15,393 bases of DNA from the NCBI GenBank assembly GCA_017428285.1, contig JAFRRE010000091.1, forward strand, positions 1 to 15,393. The letters run 5' to 3'. Each line of letters starts with the position of its first letter. The stretch's first letter is position 1. The notes under the pieces were generated by a model. That model was not told the origin of the DNA. It was given only the letters and a program-made list of their open reading frames with translations, and made no database searches. The translations under genes and the position numbers were made by a program. Source of the stretch: Bacteroidales bacterium. Its GTDB lineage: Bacteria > Bacteroidota > Bacteroidia > Bacteroidales > F082. Positions 5,995 through 13,399 of this stretch are shown here, one piece after another.

Positions 5995-7035
5995 TTATTC
6001 TTCCAACGGCAAGGCATACCACAATGTGTCCACTGTATGACCTGCAACGATACCGTATCCACCTTTCACATTGGAATAGGTCTGGATGGGTTCGGCAAAT
6101 AACTGCATGGACATATCGCCTTGGTCGCAGGTGAACAAATAGTTGTAGTATTCTTTTGAGAGATGTTCCAAAGTAATGCCTATGCGGAAAAAGTCCAAGT
6201 TGGCGACTTCGTTTTTCCGAATCGAAATATTGAATGGCATCTTGAGTTGGTAGGACTTTCCATCGAAAAGCACGTCAGTAAATACCCCTTCGGGTCTCAG
6301 GTCTAAATCGCTGAAATCCACATATTCGTTGTCCCCTACTATTGCAGAACTAAAAATTGGATCGTTGTACTCTGCATAGTACGAAATGTAATTCACTCCA
6401 TCATCATACTGGCTTCCTCTATTGGCATGAATCCGGAAGAAATCTGTCTGTCCAGGTTTTGGGTCGGTAATTTCGATGGTTAACTCTAAATCACAGTAAA
6501 TATATAGGACGGTGTCTTCTTCGTGTTCAAATTCATTATACCAAGGTGAATACTCCGATGTCCAATCTTTGATTTTACTATCGGTGACCGCACATAGCAA
6601 AGCATTCGGTAGTGGGCTTGTTTCGGCCTCCACATCATCAAAACCATTAGCCGAAGCCGCAATTTTGATGATGTCGCCCACAGCAGGACAATAATCATAA
6701 GTATAGACTTTCCTGATATGGCCAAGATTTGGGTCGTTTGGGTCCCAAATGTCGTAGCTGACCACGGTGTCATTATGTGGAGTCATCTCGCCAAGTAAGT
6801 TGCCATTCACATAGAGCGTGGCCACAAGGTCATCAGGGGCAGTAGTGTTGGCATGGTTGTCCAAGAAAAAGAAACTCTTACTGATGGCAGCATTGACGGG
6901 TTGTCCAGGCTCCATGAGGCTGTTGATCACCAATTTCGGGTCGGTCTGCTCACCGTTGAATTCGATTTCTTTCTCGCAGGATGTGAGGAGTACTGCAGTA
7001 ACGATGGTTATTAAGGTTAGAAGGTTGGTTTTCAT
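5995..7035 (-). CDS. DUF4249 lipoprotein, partner of the TonB-dependent receptor
   Basis: A 346-residue lipoprotein: the signal ends in lipobox LLTSC (C20, followed by EKEIEF). The mature part fits DUF4249. The early strand DPKLVINSLMEPGQPVNAAI (about 32-51) and the C-terminal motif EPIQTYSNVKGGYGIVAG are both family signatures. DUF4249 genes in Bacteroidota are usually coupled to a TonB-dependent receptor gene, as here: the receptor ends 121 bases upstream on the same strand. By analogy with SusD it is probably a surface or periplasmic accessory of the transporter, but neither substrate nor biochemical role is known. The spacer between the two genes contains a long imperfect hairpin that could change their expression ratio. 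C-terminal residues are WYALPLEE. Length is within the usual family range. Confidence 0.9.
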   Translation of the reverse strand: MKTNLLTLITIVTAVLLTSCEKEIEFNGEQTDPKLVINSLMEPGQPVNAAISKSFFFLDNHANTTAPDDLVATLYVNGNLLGEMTPHNDTVVSYDIWDPNDPNLGHIRKVYTYDYCPAVGDIIKIAASANGFDDVEAETSPLPNALLCAVTDSKIKDWTSEYSPWYNEFEHEEDTVLYIYCDLELTIEITDPKPGQTDFFRIHANRGSQYDDGVNYISYYAEYNDPIFSSAIVGDNEYVDFSDLDLRPEGVFTDVLFDGKSYQLKMPFNISIRKNEVANLDFFRIGITLEHLSKEYYNYLFTCDQGDMSMQLFAEPIQTYSNVKGGYGIVAGHTVDTLWYALPLEE

Positions 7036-7054
7036 TGTTGTATTTTGTTTTCTT

Positions 7055-7153
7055 GACTATGGCCAATGGCTATTGACTATGACCGCTTTATTAAAATTGT
7101 AAGCGTTTCTATTATCAAAAAGCGGTCATTGTCATAGGCCATAAGCCATGGTC
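7055..7153. repeat. Long imperfect inverted repeat between receptor and DUF4249 genes
   Basis: Arm 1 (7055-7088) and the reverse complement of arm 2 (7120-7153) match at 27 of 34 positions, and the 31-base centre is AT-rich. The innermost 10 bases (ATGACCGCTT against AAGCGGTCAT) match perfectly. The outer arms consist of variations on ATGGCCAATGGCTAT. The element ends three bases before the receptor stop codon (7157-7159), so on the transcript it is a hairpin just after the receptor gene. Confidence 0.75.
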
Positions 7154-7156
7154 GAA

Positions 7157-9577
7157 TTAGAATTTATAACTATAACTCACCGACGGAATAATCGGGAACA
7201 AACTCGCCTGCATCAGCACTTTCTTTTCCGTTAGCGTGGCCTCATCCCATTTATAATCAGTGTAGATGATGAAGGGGTTGTTGTGGTTGTATGCATTGTA
7301 GACGCTGATGTTCCAAGTACGGGTGCCATATTTCTTTTGCTTGTGGAAGTTCATACCCACATCCAAACGGTGGTAGCTGCCCAAGCGGAAGTTGTTGCGT
7401 TCCAAGGCGTTGATAGAATAGATGTTGCCCCATTCATCGAGCAGGCCTTCGTAAACCTGTGTGCCAAGCGTGCCGCAGTTGCCGCTGCTGAAGACCCATG
7501 TGCCGCTGAGGTCGAAACGGTCGCTGAACTTATGCTGCACGGTAATGCTGAGGTCGTGACGGCGGTCGTATTTGGCGGGAAACACCTTCCCTTGGTTGAG
7601 GACCATACCTTCACGGTCGAACTGTCGCTTGGCGTGTGCCCAGGTGTAGCCGACCCAGCCCGTTGTCTTGCCGAAGCTGCGTTGCACAAGCAACTCTACA
7701 CCGTAGGCCCAGCCTTTGCCCATACAGACTTTTTCATCCCAGCGCTCCGAAGAGCCGAAGAATGAGGCTCCGTCTTTGTATTCCAAGAGGTTATCCATGG
7801 ATTTGTAGTAGCCTTCTACGGAGATGTCGAACAGGCGAGGCAATTCATAGAAAGCTCCGAGTGACACCTGATGGGCATTCATTGGCACGATGTTGGCCGT
7901 GACGGGCACCCAAAGGTCGGTGGGCAGGCTGAGGCTGCTGTTGGAGAGCAAGTGAACATACTGCGTCATATAGGCATAGCCCGCCTTGAGTGAGAGGTTG
8001 GAAGCCAGCATCACGCTGGTGCTGAGGCGCGGCTGCACGCTTTGGTAGGTTTTGCCCTCGACGGTGAAGGTGGAGTAATGCACACCTGCGTTCACGCGGA
8101 AGATGTCACCAAAAGTCATGTTGTCTTCGGCATAAAGGGCGGTCTCGTGGGCAAACACCTTGGGCGAACCTGCCGTAGTGTCCACCTCGGTCTCGTTGCC
8201 TGCAACAACCTTCATTGCCTGCACTTCTGGACGGAACATATGGTAGGTGTAGTTGCCGCCGAAGCGGATTTCGTGGTTGGGCAGGGGCGTATAGTCGAAG
8301 TCGACTTTGGCCGTCAGGTCGTTGATGCCCGACTTATAGGCCATGTTGAATTCATCTTTGATGGTGGCGGTGCTTTCTTGATAATGATAAACATTCTCTT
8401 CCGTGATACCCATACCAAGGTTGTGGCGGTATTGAGTGTAGTTGACCGAGGCATCCATGAAGAGCTGTTGCGAAATGACATGGTTCCAACGCAGGGCAGC
8501 TACTTTGTTGCCCCATTTCCAGTCCATGTTGAGGTAGTTTTGATATTGGACTTCACCATAAGCGTAGTCTTTGTTTTTTATGCCGAGGTAGATGGCGTCG
8601 TCGCCCGAGTAGAAACTCAGATAGAGTCGGTCCTTGTCGGAGATCTTCCAGTTGAGTTTGCCGTTGAAGTCGTAGAAATAATAGCCAGCCTTCAGCTTGT
8701 TGATTTCCTCCAGTTGCGACTTGGCAATCCAGAGGGCGGGTTTCATCAGCAAGTCGCTGTAGGTGCGGCGGAAGGAAAGGTTGAATGAGAGCTTGTCTTT
8801 CAAGATAGGACCTTCCAAATTGAGCTTCGATGAAATCAGGCCCACGCTTACATTACCGTGGTATTGCTGCATGTCGCCTTCCTTCATGCGTATGTCGACC
8901 ACCGATGAGAGGCGACCACCGAAATGTGCCGGGAAGCTACCTTTGTATAAGGTAACATTTTTAAGGGCGTCAGGATTGAAGACGGAGAAAAAGCCCATCA
9001 TGTGGTTGACATTGTAGACAGGCACGCCGTCGAGCAAAAGCAGGTTCTCATCGGGACCGCCGCCGCGCACATACATGCCTGCCGAGCCTTCCGATCCGTT
9101 TTGCACACCAGGCAACAATTGGATGGCTTTCAGCACATCGGCCTCGCCAAATAGGGTAGGGATGCTCTTGATTTGCTGCACGGGCAACTCCACCACGCTC
9201 ATCTGTGGGCTGCGGGCACTCACTGTGGCGCGCGTGCCTTCTACCACCACCTCATCCAAGGTCGTATTGGTCTCAAGAGCGAAGTTGAGGCTGATATTCT
9301 CTTTCAAATCAAGAGCTTTGTTCTGTTGTGTGTAGCCTACATAAGAAATTTGAAGGTCGACTTGACCTTGGTTCAAGGTTAGGGTATAGAAGCCGTAACT
9401 ATTGGTGGCACAGCCTTTCCCTGAATTTTTGTCGACAATGGTTGCTCCGATGAGAGTTTCCTTGCTGGCAGCATCCATCACATAGCCGCTGATGGTGCGT
9501 TTCTGCGCAAGAACTGACGCACAAACCAGCATCAAACCGATGATGATGAGCCATTTGTGAATAAACAAAGGTTTCAT
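7157..9577 (-). CDS. TonB-dependent outer-membrane receptor (DUF4249-associated type)
   Basis: An 806-residue outer-membrane transporter. Signal peptide 1-24 (SVLA/QKR). Residues 27-100 are a CarboxypepD_reg-like beta domain (ISGYVMDAASKETLIGATIV, then TNSYGFYTL, then ISYVGYTQQ). A short TonB-box-like stretch TLDEVVVEGT (107-116) precedes the plug (~125-232), with conserved LKAIQLLPGVQNGSEGSAGM, YVRGGGPDENLLLLDGVPVY and FPAHFGGRLSSVVDIR. The rest is a 22-strand-type barrel ending in the aromatic C-terminus SVSYSYKF. Known role of the family: TonB-energised uptake of large or scarce solutes. The next gene on the strand is DUF4249 rather than SusD, so polysaccharide uptake should not be assumed. 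A PorT-like barrel gene lies 125 bases upstream. The substrate cannot be read from sequence. Confidence 0.95.
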   Translation of the reverse strand: MKPLFIHKWLIIIGLMLVCASVLAQKRTISGYVMDAASKETLIGATIVDKNSGKGCATNSYGFYTLTLNQGQVDLQISYVGYTQQNKALDLKENISLNFALETNTTLDEVVVEGTRATVSARSPQMSVVELPVQQIKSIPTLFGEADVLKAIQLLPGVQNGSEGSAGMYVRGGGPDENLLLLDGVPVYNVNHMMGFFSVFNPDALKNVTLYKGSFPAHFGGRLSSVVDIRMKEGDMQQYHGNVSVGLISSKLNLEGPILKDKLSFNLSFRRTYSDLLMKPALWIAKSQLEEINKLKAGYYFYDFNGKLNWKISDKDRLYLSFYSGDDAIYLGIKNKDYAYGEVQYQNYLNMDWKWGNKVAALRWNHVISQQLFMDASVNYTQYRHNLGMGITEENVYHYQESTATIKDEFNMAYKSGINDLTAKVDFDYTPLPNHEIRFGGNYTYHMFRPEVQAMKVVAGNETEVDTTAGSPKVFAHETALYAEDNMTFGDIFRVNAGVHYSTFTVEGKTYQSVQPRLSTSVMLASNLSLKAGYAYMTQYVHLLSNSSLSLPTDLWVPVTANIVPMNAHQVSLGAFYELPRLFDISVEGYYKSMDNLLEYKDGASFFGSSERWDEKVCMGKGWAYGVELLVQRSFGKTTGWVGYTWAHAKRQFDREGMVLNQGKVFPAKYDRRHDLSITVQHKFSDRFDLSGTWVFSSGNCGTLGTQVYEGLLDEWGNIYSINALERNNFRLGSYHRLDVGMNFHKQKKYGTRTWNISVYNAYNHNNPFIIYTDYKWDEATLTEKKVLMQASLFPIIPSVSYSYKF

Positions 9578-9702
9578 AAATCAAAGTTTAATAAGTCAAT
9601 ATGCCACTTTAACGGCACTGATTCTTGTTTATTGCCGAGAAAATGATTTTTTGTATGACAATATGAATGCCTTGTGAGGTATAAGTGTGTTCATGGAACT
9701 AT

Positions 9703-10335
9703 TCACCAAATATCCGACCAAGTCACCGAAATCACATGGTTGGTGGATTTCGCGCCTTCCTTGAAGACATTGGCCATGCCGAAGGTGTAGCGCACCTCGA
9801 CATACCAATAACTCAATGCAGCAGTTAGGCCATAATCTATGCGGTTGAAACTGCCCAATTCCCAAGGGGTTATGTACTGCTGTTTCTTCTTGCCTTTCAC
9901 TTCCATAATGTTGTTGCCGCCTATGCAAAAACCGATTTGCGGTCCGATGCGCAGTCGTGGAATCATGGATTCATCCTCATCGTTTTCGTTCCATTTGCGT
10001 AGATAGATGTTGAGCAGCAGCGGCACATTGATGTAGTGTGATTTTTCCTTGTAGTGGATGGTATTATTGTTTTCAATCAAGCCTTTCTTGGAACTTGTGC
10101 CTTGCCGTGAATAAATTATATCGATTTCGGCACCTATAATGCTACGCTCGGGAATGAGCGCGATGCGAACTCCGCCAGTGAAATCGGTGCGGAAGGTGGT
10201 GCTGTCGTTGCCGCTGATCTTCATGGTGGAGAAAGTCGGGCCAAGCATTAGGCCACCGCCGATGCGCTGAGCCATCACGGAACCGGTACCGATGAGCCAA
10301 AAGAGAAACAGTATGAGCAGTTTTTTGTCTTTCAT
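9703..10335 (-). CDS. PorT-like outer-membrane beta-barrel protein
   Basis: From the ATG at 10335 the protein has 210 residues. This start gives a proper signal peptide (MKDKKLLILF... cut after VMA22/Q23) and follows a good -7 box; the open frame continues 21 codons further upstream but without signal character. The mature sequence begins RIGGGLMLGPTFSTMKISG and alternates hydrophobic strands (GGVRIALIPERSIIGAEIDI, HYINVPLLLNIYL, RLRIGPQIGFCIGG, VEVRYTFGMANVF), the pattern of the outer_membrane_beta-barrel/PorT-like family (OMP_b-brl_2). In this group the GPTFS and YINVPLLL motifs are usual. Function is unknown for most members; PorT itself belongs to type IX secretion, but this assignment is only to the fold family. 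It lies upstream of the TonB-dependent receptor on the same strand and is divergent to the AlkZ-like operon. Confidence 0.8.
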   Translation of the reverse strand: MKDKKLLILFLFWLIGTGSVMAQRIGGGLMLGPTFSTMKISGNDSTTFRTDFTGGVRIALIPERSIIGAEIDIIYSRQGTSSKKGLIENNNTIHYKEKSHYINVPLLLNIYLRKWNENDEDESMIPRLRIGPQIGFCIGGNNIMEVKGKKKQQYITPWELGSFNRIDYGLTAALSYWYVEVRYTFGMANVFKEGAKSTNHVISVTWSDIW

Positions 10336-10341
10336 AGATTG

Positions 10342-10349
10342 CAAAAGTA
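10342..10349 (-). promoter_or_regulatory. -7 box of the PorT-like gene, close to the start codon
   Basis: Minus-strand TACTTTTG followed by CA is a close match to the Bacteroidota TAnnTTTG(CA) box. Only six bases separate it from the ATG at 10335, so the mRNA would have almost no leader. It decides the start choice in favour of 10335. A -33 element was not clear. Confidence 0.6.
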
Positions 10350-10410
10350 CGTCATTTTTTGGAAACGGTATTCTTTTTCTCAAAAAACAATAGAACAATT
10401 GTTTAGGAGA

Positions 10411-10444
10411 TTTGTGGAAATAGGTCGAAAAAAGCGTACCTTTG
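10411..10444 (+). promoter_or_regulatory. Promoter of the AlkZ-like operon (-33 TTTG, -7 TACCTTTG)
   Basis: TTTG (10411-10414) and TACCTTTG (10437-10444, followed by CA) are spaced by 22 bases. This is the best match in the window to the Bacteroidota primary sigma factor promoter. The start codon follows at 10464, giving a leader of about 15 bases. It is divergent from the PorT-like promoter, the two -7 boxes being 87 bases apart. Confidence 0.75.
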
Positions 10445-10463
10445 CACGAGAATCAGAAAACTA

Positions 10464-11513
10464 ATGAATCCGATAGCCCTCCGATTACTCAACCAGCAGC
10501 TCATCAGCCCGCAGTTTGACAAGCCCGAAGCGGTGGTCAGCCACATGGGTGCGATGCAGGCGCAGGAATACCGCCTGATGCGCTGGGCGGTGGCGATGCG
10601 GACCAAGAAACCTTCAGCCAAAGCCTTCAAGAAAGCTTTCGACAGCGGGCAGATCATCCGTCTGCACCTGATGCGCGGCACTTGGCAACTCGTGTCGGCC
10701 GAGGACTATTGGCCCTTGCTCGAACTCTGTTCGGCGAAGGCATTGGCGGTCATCAAAGGATGGATGAATAGTAACAAGATTACCATTCCTGAAGAGGAAG
10801 TGAAACGCATCAGGGAAATCCTTGTCCAGACGGCTGCCGACAAGGGTAGTGTCACCAAGGAAGACTTCGTTGAGGCCTTGACGGAGAAAGACATCCACAT
10901 GGACGACCATCGCCTGTCGTACCACATCCGCTATGCCGAACTATCGGGGACGCTTTGCAGCGGCGACTTGTTGCCGATGAAGGCGACCTACGCCCTTGCC
11001 GCCGATAAGGTGAAAGCCCATGTCAAAATGGACCGCGATGAGACCTTGGCGATGCTGGCTAGGAAATATTTCCAAAGCCGCCAACCTGCCACATTGGAGG
11101 ATTTCGTGTGGTGGTCGGGGCTGAATATCAACGATTGCAGGCGGGGAATTGAGATATTAGGTGATTCCCTGCATGTAGAGACGCAAAATTTTGCGTCTCT
11201 ACCACGCAGGGAATATTATTTTACGGATGATTGCCGCACCCGAGGTTTCCGCAAAGGCAAATATCTCCTGATTCCGCCTTATGATGAATACCTCATCGGC
11301 TACAAGAGCCGCGACATCGTCCTCTCACCTGACTATAGCCATAAGGCGCACAACAACAGCGGCATCTTCCAGCCTATCATCGCCCACGACGGCGTGATTT
11401 GCGGCAACTGGACGCCTTTCAAGGAAGACCTACAAGCAACGTTCTTCATGGGTGAGCACGAGGCTGACATACAAGAAGAATGGAAACGATACAAGACTTA
11501 CCAACTAAAATGA
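10464..11513 (+). CDS. AlkZ-like winged-helix DNA glycosylase homologue (HTH_42)
   Basis: A 349-residue protein of the HTH_42 (formerly DUF1006) family of tandem winged-helix proteins that includes the crosslink-repair DNA glycosylases AlkZ and YcaQ/AlkX. Recognised motifs: HMGAMQAQ with the Gln-x-Gln pair Q32/Q34 (the catalytic position is QxQ in AlkZ-type and QxD in YcaQ-type), RGTWQLV (71-77), FVWWSGLNINDCRRGIE (214-230) and LLIPPYDEYLIGY (268-280). The QxQ form suggests the AlkZ-like branch, which excises bulky alkyl adducts or unhooks interstrand crosslinks; activity here is inferred. Residues 234-250 (DSLHVETQNFASLPRRE) are encoded by a palindromic repeat (11165-11213) that looks inserted between the usual strand and the YYF segment. 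It is first in an operon with the genes at 11521 and 12271. Confidence 0.88.
   Translation: MNPIALRLLNQQLISPQFDKPEAVVSHMGAMQAQEYRLMRWAVAMRTKKPSAKAFKKAFDSGQIIRLHLMRGTWQLVSAEDYWPLLELCSAKALAVIKGWMNSNKITIPEEEVKRIREILVQTAADKGSVTKEDFVEALTEKDIHMDDHRLSYHIRYAELSGTLCSGDLLPMKATYALAADKVKAHVKMDRDETLAMLARKYFQSRQPATLEDFVWWSGLNINDCRRGIEILGDSLHVETQNFASLPRREYYFTDDCRTRGFRKGKYLLIPPYDEYLIGYKSRDIVLSPDYSHKAHNNSGIFQPIIAHDGVICGNWTPFKEDLQATFFMGEHEADIQEEWKRYKTYQLK
11165..11213. repeat. REP-like palindrome inside the AlkZ-like coding sequence
   Basis: The core 11175-11202 is a perfect 28-bp palindrome with half-site GTAGAGACGCAAAA, centred at 11188/11189. Outer arms TTCCCTGC (11165-11172) and GCAGGGAA (11206-11213) pair as well, separated from the core by AT on the left and CAC on the right. 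The AGAGACGCAAAA-type palindrome is, from general familiarity, a repeat seen between genes in Bacteroidota. Here it stays open in the gene's frame and adds no stop codon. Confidence 0.9.
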
Positions 11514-11520
11514 AAAGAAT

Positions 11521-12261
11521 ATGAAAGAAAAACCTTCGTCCGGCACCAAACAGTTTCTGTTGACGCTTCTCGCGACAACCTTCTCAATCATACTCACCTT
11601 CGGCACCTCGGCCATCATCGATAGACGCCATAAAGCGGCGGCCAAGAAGGAAATGGTCATGATGATTCTCTATGGCTTTGACAAAACCATTGAACAATTG
11701 GAAGATGTAAGTTCCGCTTTCCAGAAGGCAAAACGGAATCAACAGGAGCTTGCCTTTCATCCGGAGTATTTCGACAGCCTTCGTTTCCAATTTACAGATG
11801 CTTTTACGGTTGTCCAAATGGAGTTTTCTGAAACGACAGAAAACATTTTTTCCTCCAATATAGAGACTTTCAACACCCTCGGCAATGTCAATTTTATTCA
11901 TGAAGTTTCTTCTTTCTATAGTTTGCGCCATAAATACGAAGAAGACCTATTGGTTGGATATAAAAAAGAGATGACGGAGTCAGGATTAATGAAGTCTGTA
12001 GGAAAACTTCTCAAATTTGACTTTCCTAATTATTATTTCACGAATCAAGTTTATTTGAAGTCATTGAAGAGTACACGAGACCTTTGCATGAAAATGATGA
12101 AGGTCAGCGAGGATGAAATGAAAGAATTCAGCAACCAACGCGTGGTGAATGAAGATCATAGAGAAGATTATGGAATCTCTAATGAACAGTTGCTGAAAGA
12201 GATGTTTGAGGAAGAGGAAATTCTCAAACAAGCCAGAGAGAAGCTTGAACAAAACCAATAA
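11521..12261 (+). CDS. Unknown single-pass membrane protein
   Basis: A 246-residue protein not recognised as a named family. It has one N-terminal membrane segment (~11-33, FLLTLLATTFSIILTFGTSA) preceded by a Lys-containing tail and followed by DRRHKAAAKK, so the bulk is probably cytoplasmic by the positive-inside rule. The remainder is mainly helical, with many charged residues and a probable coiled coil near the end (LLKEMFEEEEILKQAREKLE). No cysteine- or histidine-rich catalytic motif stands out. It starts seven bases after the AlkZ-like stop codon and ends nine bases before the acetyltransferase, so the three are very likely co-transcribed. Base composition is visibly more AT-rich than the neighbouring genes, which may point to weaker constraint or separate origin. 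Existence as a gene is well supported; function unknown. Confidence 0.8.
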   Translation: MKEKPSSGTKQFLLTLLATTFSIILTFGTSAIIDRRHKAAAKKEMVMMILYGFDKTIEQLEDVSSAFQKAKRNQQELAFHPEYFDSLRFQFTDAFTVVQMEFSETTENIFSSNIETFNTLGNVNFIHEVSSFYSLRHKYEEDLLVGYKKEMTESGLMKSVGKLLKFDFPNYYFTNQVYLKSLKSTRDLCMKMMKVSEDEMKEFSNQRVVNEDHREDYGISNEQLLKEMFEEEEILKQAREKLEQNQ

Positions 12262-12270
12262 GCCATAAAA

Positions 12271-12909
12271 ATGAACATCAGATTAGAACAACCCAAAGAT
12301 TATCGAGAGGTAGAGAACCTCACGCGCGAGGCGTTTTGGAATGTCTATCGCCCTGGATGCTTGGAGCATTATGTGCTCAACCAATACAGAAACGACCCCG
12401 ACTTCATCCCGGAACTTGACTTTGTGATGGAGGAAGACGGTAAAATCATAGGTCACATCATGTTCTCGAAAGCCGAGCTTGTCTTAGACGACGGCACCAA
12501 GAAGCCCTCGTGGACCTTTGGCCCCATCAGCATCCACCCTGATTACAAACGCAAAGGCTACGGGTTGAGGCTTTTGAATTATGCATTGGATAAAGCGCGT
12601 GAAATAGGTGTCGGTTTCCTCTGCATGGAAGGCAATATCGACTTTTATAAGCATGCAGGCTTTGACCTCGCCAGCAAATTCAGGATCCATTATCACGATG
12701 AGCCGCGCGATGCCGAAGTGCCTTATTTCCTTGCCCAAGAGCTTATTCCAGGCTGGCTTCAGAAGGAAGGCATTACCGAGGCCACCTACTGCCCGCCAAA
12801 GGGCTATTTTGTGGCGGATGAGAACCCAAAAGCGTTTGAGGCATACGAATCCACTTTCCCGAAAAAGGAAAAACTCCGTTTGCCTGGACAATTGGGATAC
12901 GAAGGATAG
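12271..12909 (+). CDS. GNAT family N-acetyltransferase
   Basis: A 212-residue protein with a standard GNAT fold over residues 1-140: MNIRLEQPKDYREVENLTRE (beta1-alpha1), FVMEEDGKIIGHIMFSKAEL (beta2-3), FGPISIHPDYKRKGYGLRLL with the acetyl-CoA pyrophosphate loop R94-K-G-Y-G98, then FLCMEGNIDFYKHAGF. The ~70-residue C-terminal extension (PYFLAQELIPGWLQKEGITE... GQLGYEG) is common in the YhbS-like branch. Known reaction: transfer of acetyl from acetyl-CoA to an amine; the acceptor cannot be predicted. It is the third gene of the AlkZ-like operon, starting nine bases after the membrane protein. It ends with TAG, which shows that TAG is a normal stop codon in this genome. Confidence 0.93.
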   Translation: MNIRLEQPKDYREVENLTREAFWNVYRPGCLEHYVLNQYRNDPDFIPELDFVMEEDGKIIGHIMFSKAELVLDDGTKKPSWTFGPISIHPDYKRKGYGLRLLNYALDKAREIGVGFLCMEGNIDFYKHAGFDLASKFRIHYHDEPRDAEVPYFLAQELIPGWLQKEGITEATYCPPKGYFVADENPKAFEAYESTFPKKEKLRLPGQLGYEG

Positions 12910-12911
12910 CT

Positions 12912-12974
12912 ATGAAATGGTTATTAGCTGTGTGCCATTTGATTTTTGCAATGATGAATTTTATAAGTAGATGA
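12912..12974 (+). CDS. Possible 20-residue hydrophobic peptide after the acetyltransferase
   Basis: An ATG two bases after the acetyltransferase stop codon opens a 20-codon frame (begins MKWLLAVCHLIF, ends with TGA at 12972-12974). The peptide is hydrophobic with one early Lys and one terminal Arg, like a minimal membrane peptide. There is no independent evidence of translation, and short frames like this arise by chance. Confidence 0.2.
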   Translation: MKWLLAVCHLIFAMMNFISR

Positions 12975-13007
12975 GCAGAATTAGTTTACAGAAAAGGCAG
13001 AGAATTT

Positions 13008-13070
13008 GGCTGTCAGCAGTCAGCCATGGTGCTACCAAGCTGATAGCTGACGGCTGATAGCTGACAGCTA
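13008..13070. repeat. Inverted and direct repeat (GCTGATAGCTGAC family)
   Basis: GCTGATAGCTGAC occurs twice in tandem at 13039-13051 and 13053-13065 (period 14). The left part GGCTGTCAGCAGTCAGCC (13008-13025) is nearly the reverse complement of GGCTGATAGCTGACAGCT (13052-13069), so the whole folds as a hairpin with about 15 paired bases. It lies between the acetyltransferase and zinc-ribbon genes and might end the first operon, although no T-run follows directly. Confidence 0.7.
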
Positions 13071-13125
13071 AGAAGCTTATAATAATGCAGTTTTGTTTTG
13101 AATAGATACTTAAATAAATAAACCT

Positions 13126-13395
13126 ATGGAACTAAAATTTTGTCAGAGCTGCGGAATGCCGCTTACCCAAGAGATTCTCGGCACCAATGCCGACGGAAGC
13201 AAGAACGAAGACTACTGCATGTATTGCTACAAAGACGGCAAGTTTACGCAGGAATGCACCATGGAAGAAATGATCGAGTTCTGTTCGCAGTTTGTCGACG
13301 AGGTCAACAAGAACATGCCCAAACCCATGACCAAGGACGAGTACAAAGGCATGATGCGGCAGTTTTTCCCGACGCTGAAGCGTTGGAAACAGTGA
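13126..13395 (+). CDS. Small putative zinc-ribbon protein
   Basis: An 89-residue protein matching the putative zinc-ribbon family (Zn_ribbon_2, PF12674). It has CxxC at C6-C9 (FCQSCGMPL) and CxxC at C31-C34 (YCMYCYKDGKF), separated by the polar segment GTNADGSKNEDY. The helical tail MEEMIEFCSQFVDEVNK and the ending MMRQFFPTLKRWK are also usual for the family. The four cysteines should bind one zinc ion. Function is unknown; the family occurs alone or as an N-terminal part of small stress-linked proteins. It ends four bases before the oxidoreductase start codon, so both are likely read from one mRNA. Upstream sequence (13071-13125) is AT-rich, but no clear TAnnTTTG box was found. Confidence 0.88.
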   Translation: MELKFCQSCGMPLTQEILGTNADGSKNEDYCMYCYKDGKFTQECTMEEMIEFCSQFVDEVNKNMPKPMTKDEYKGMMRQFFPTLKRWKQ

Positions 13396-13399
13396 ATTC

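Noticed and set aside
8042..8788. 248-codon plus-strand frame opposite the TonB-dependent receptor
   Set aside because: Antisense shadow of a clearly conserved receptor gene; composition follows the complement of the receptor codons.
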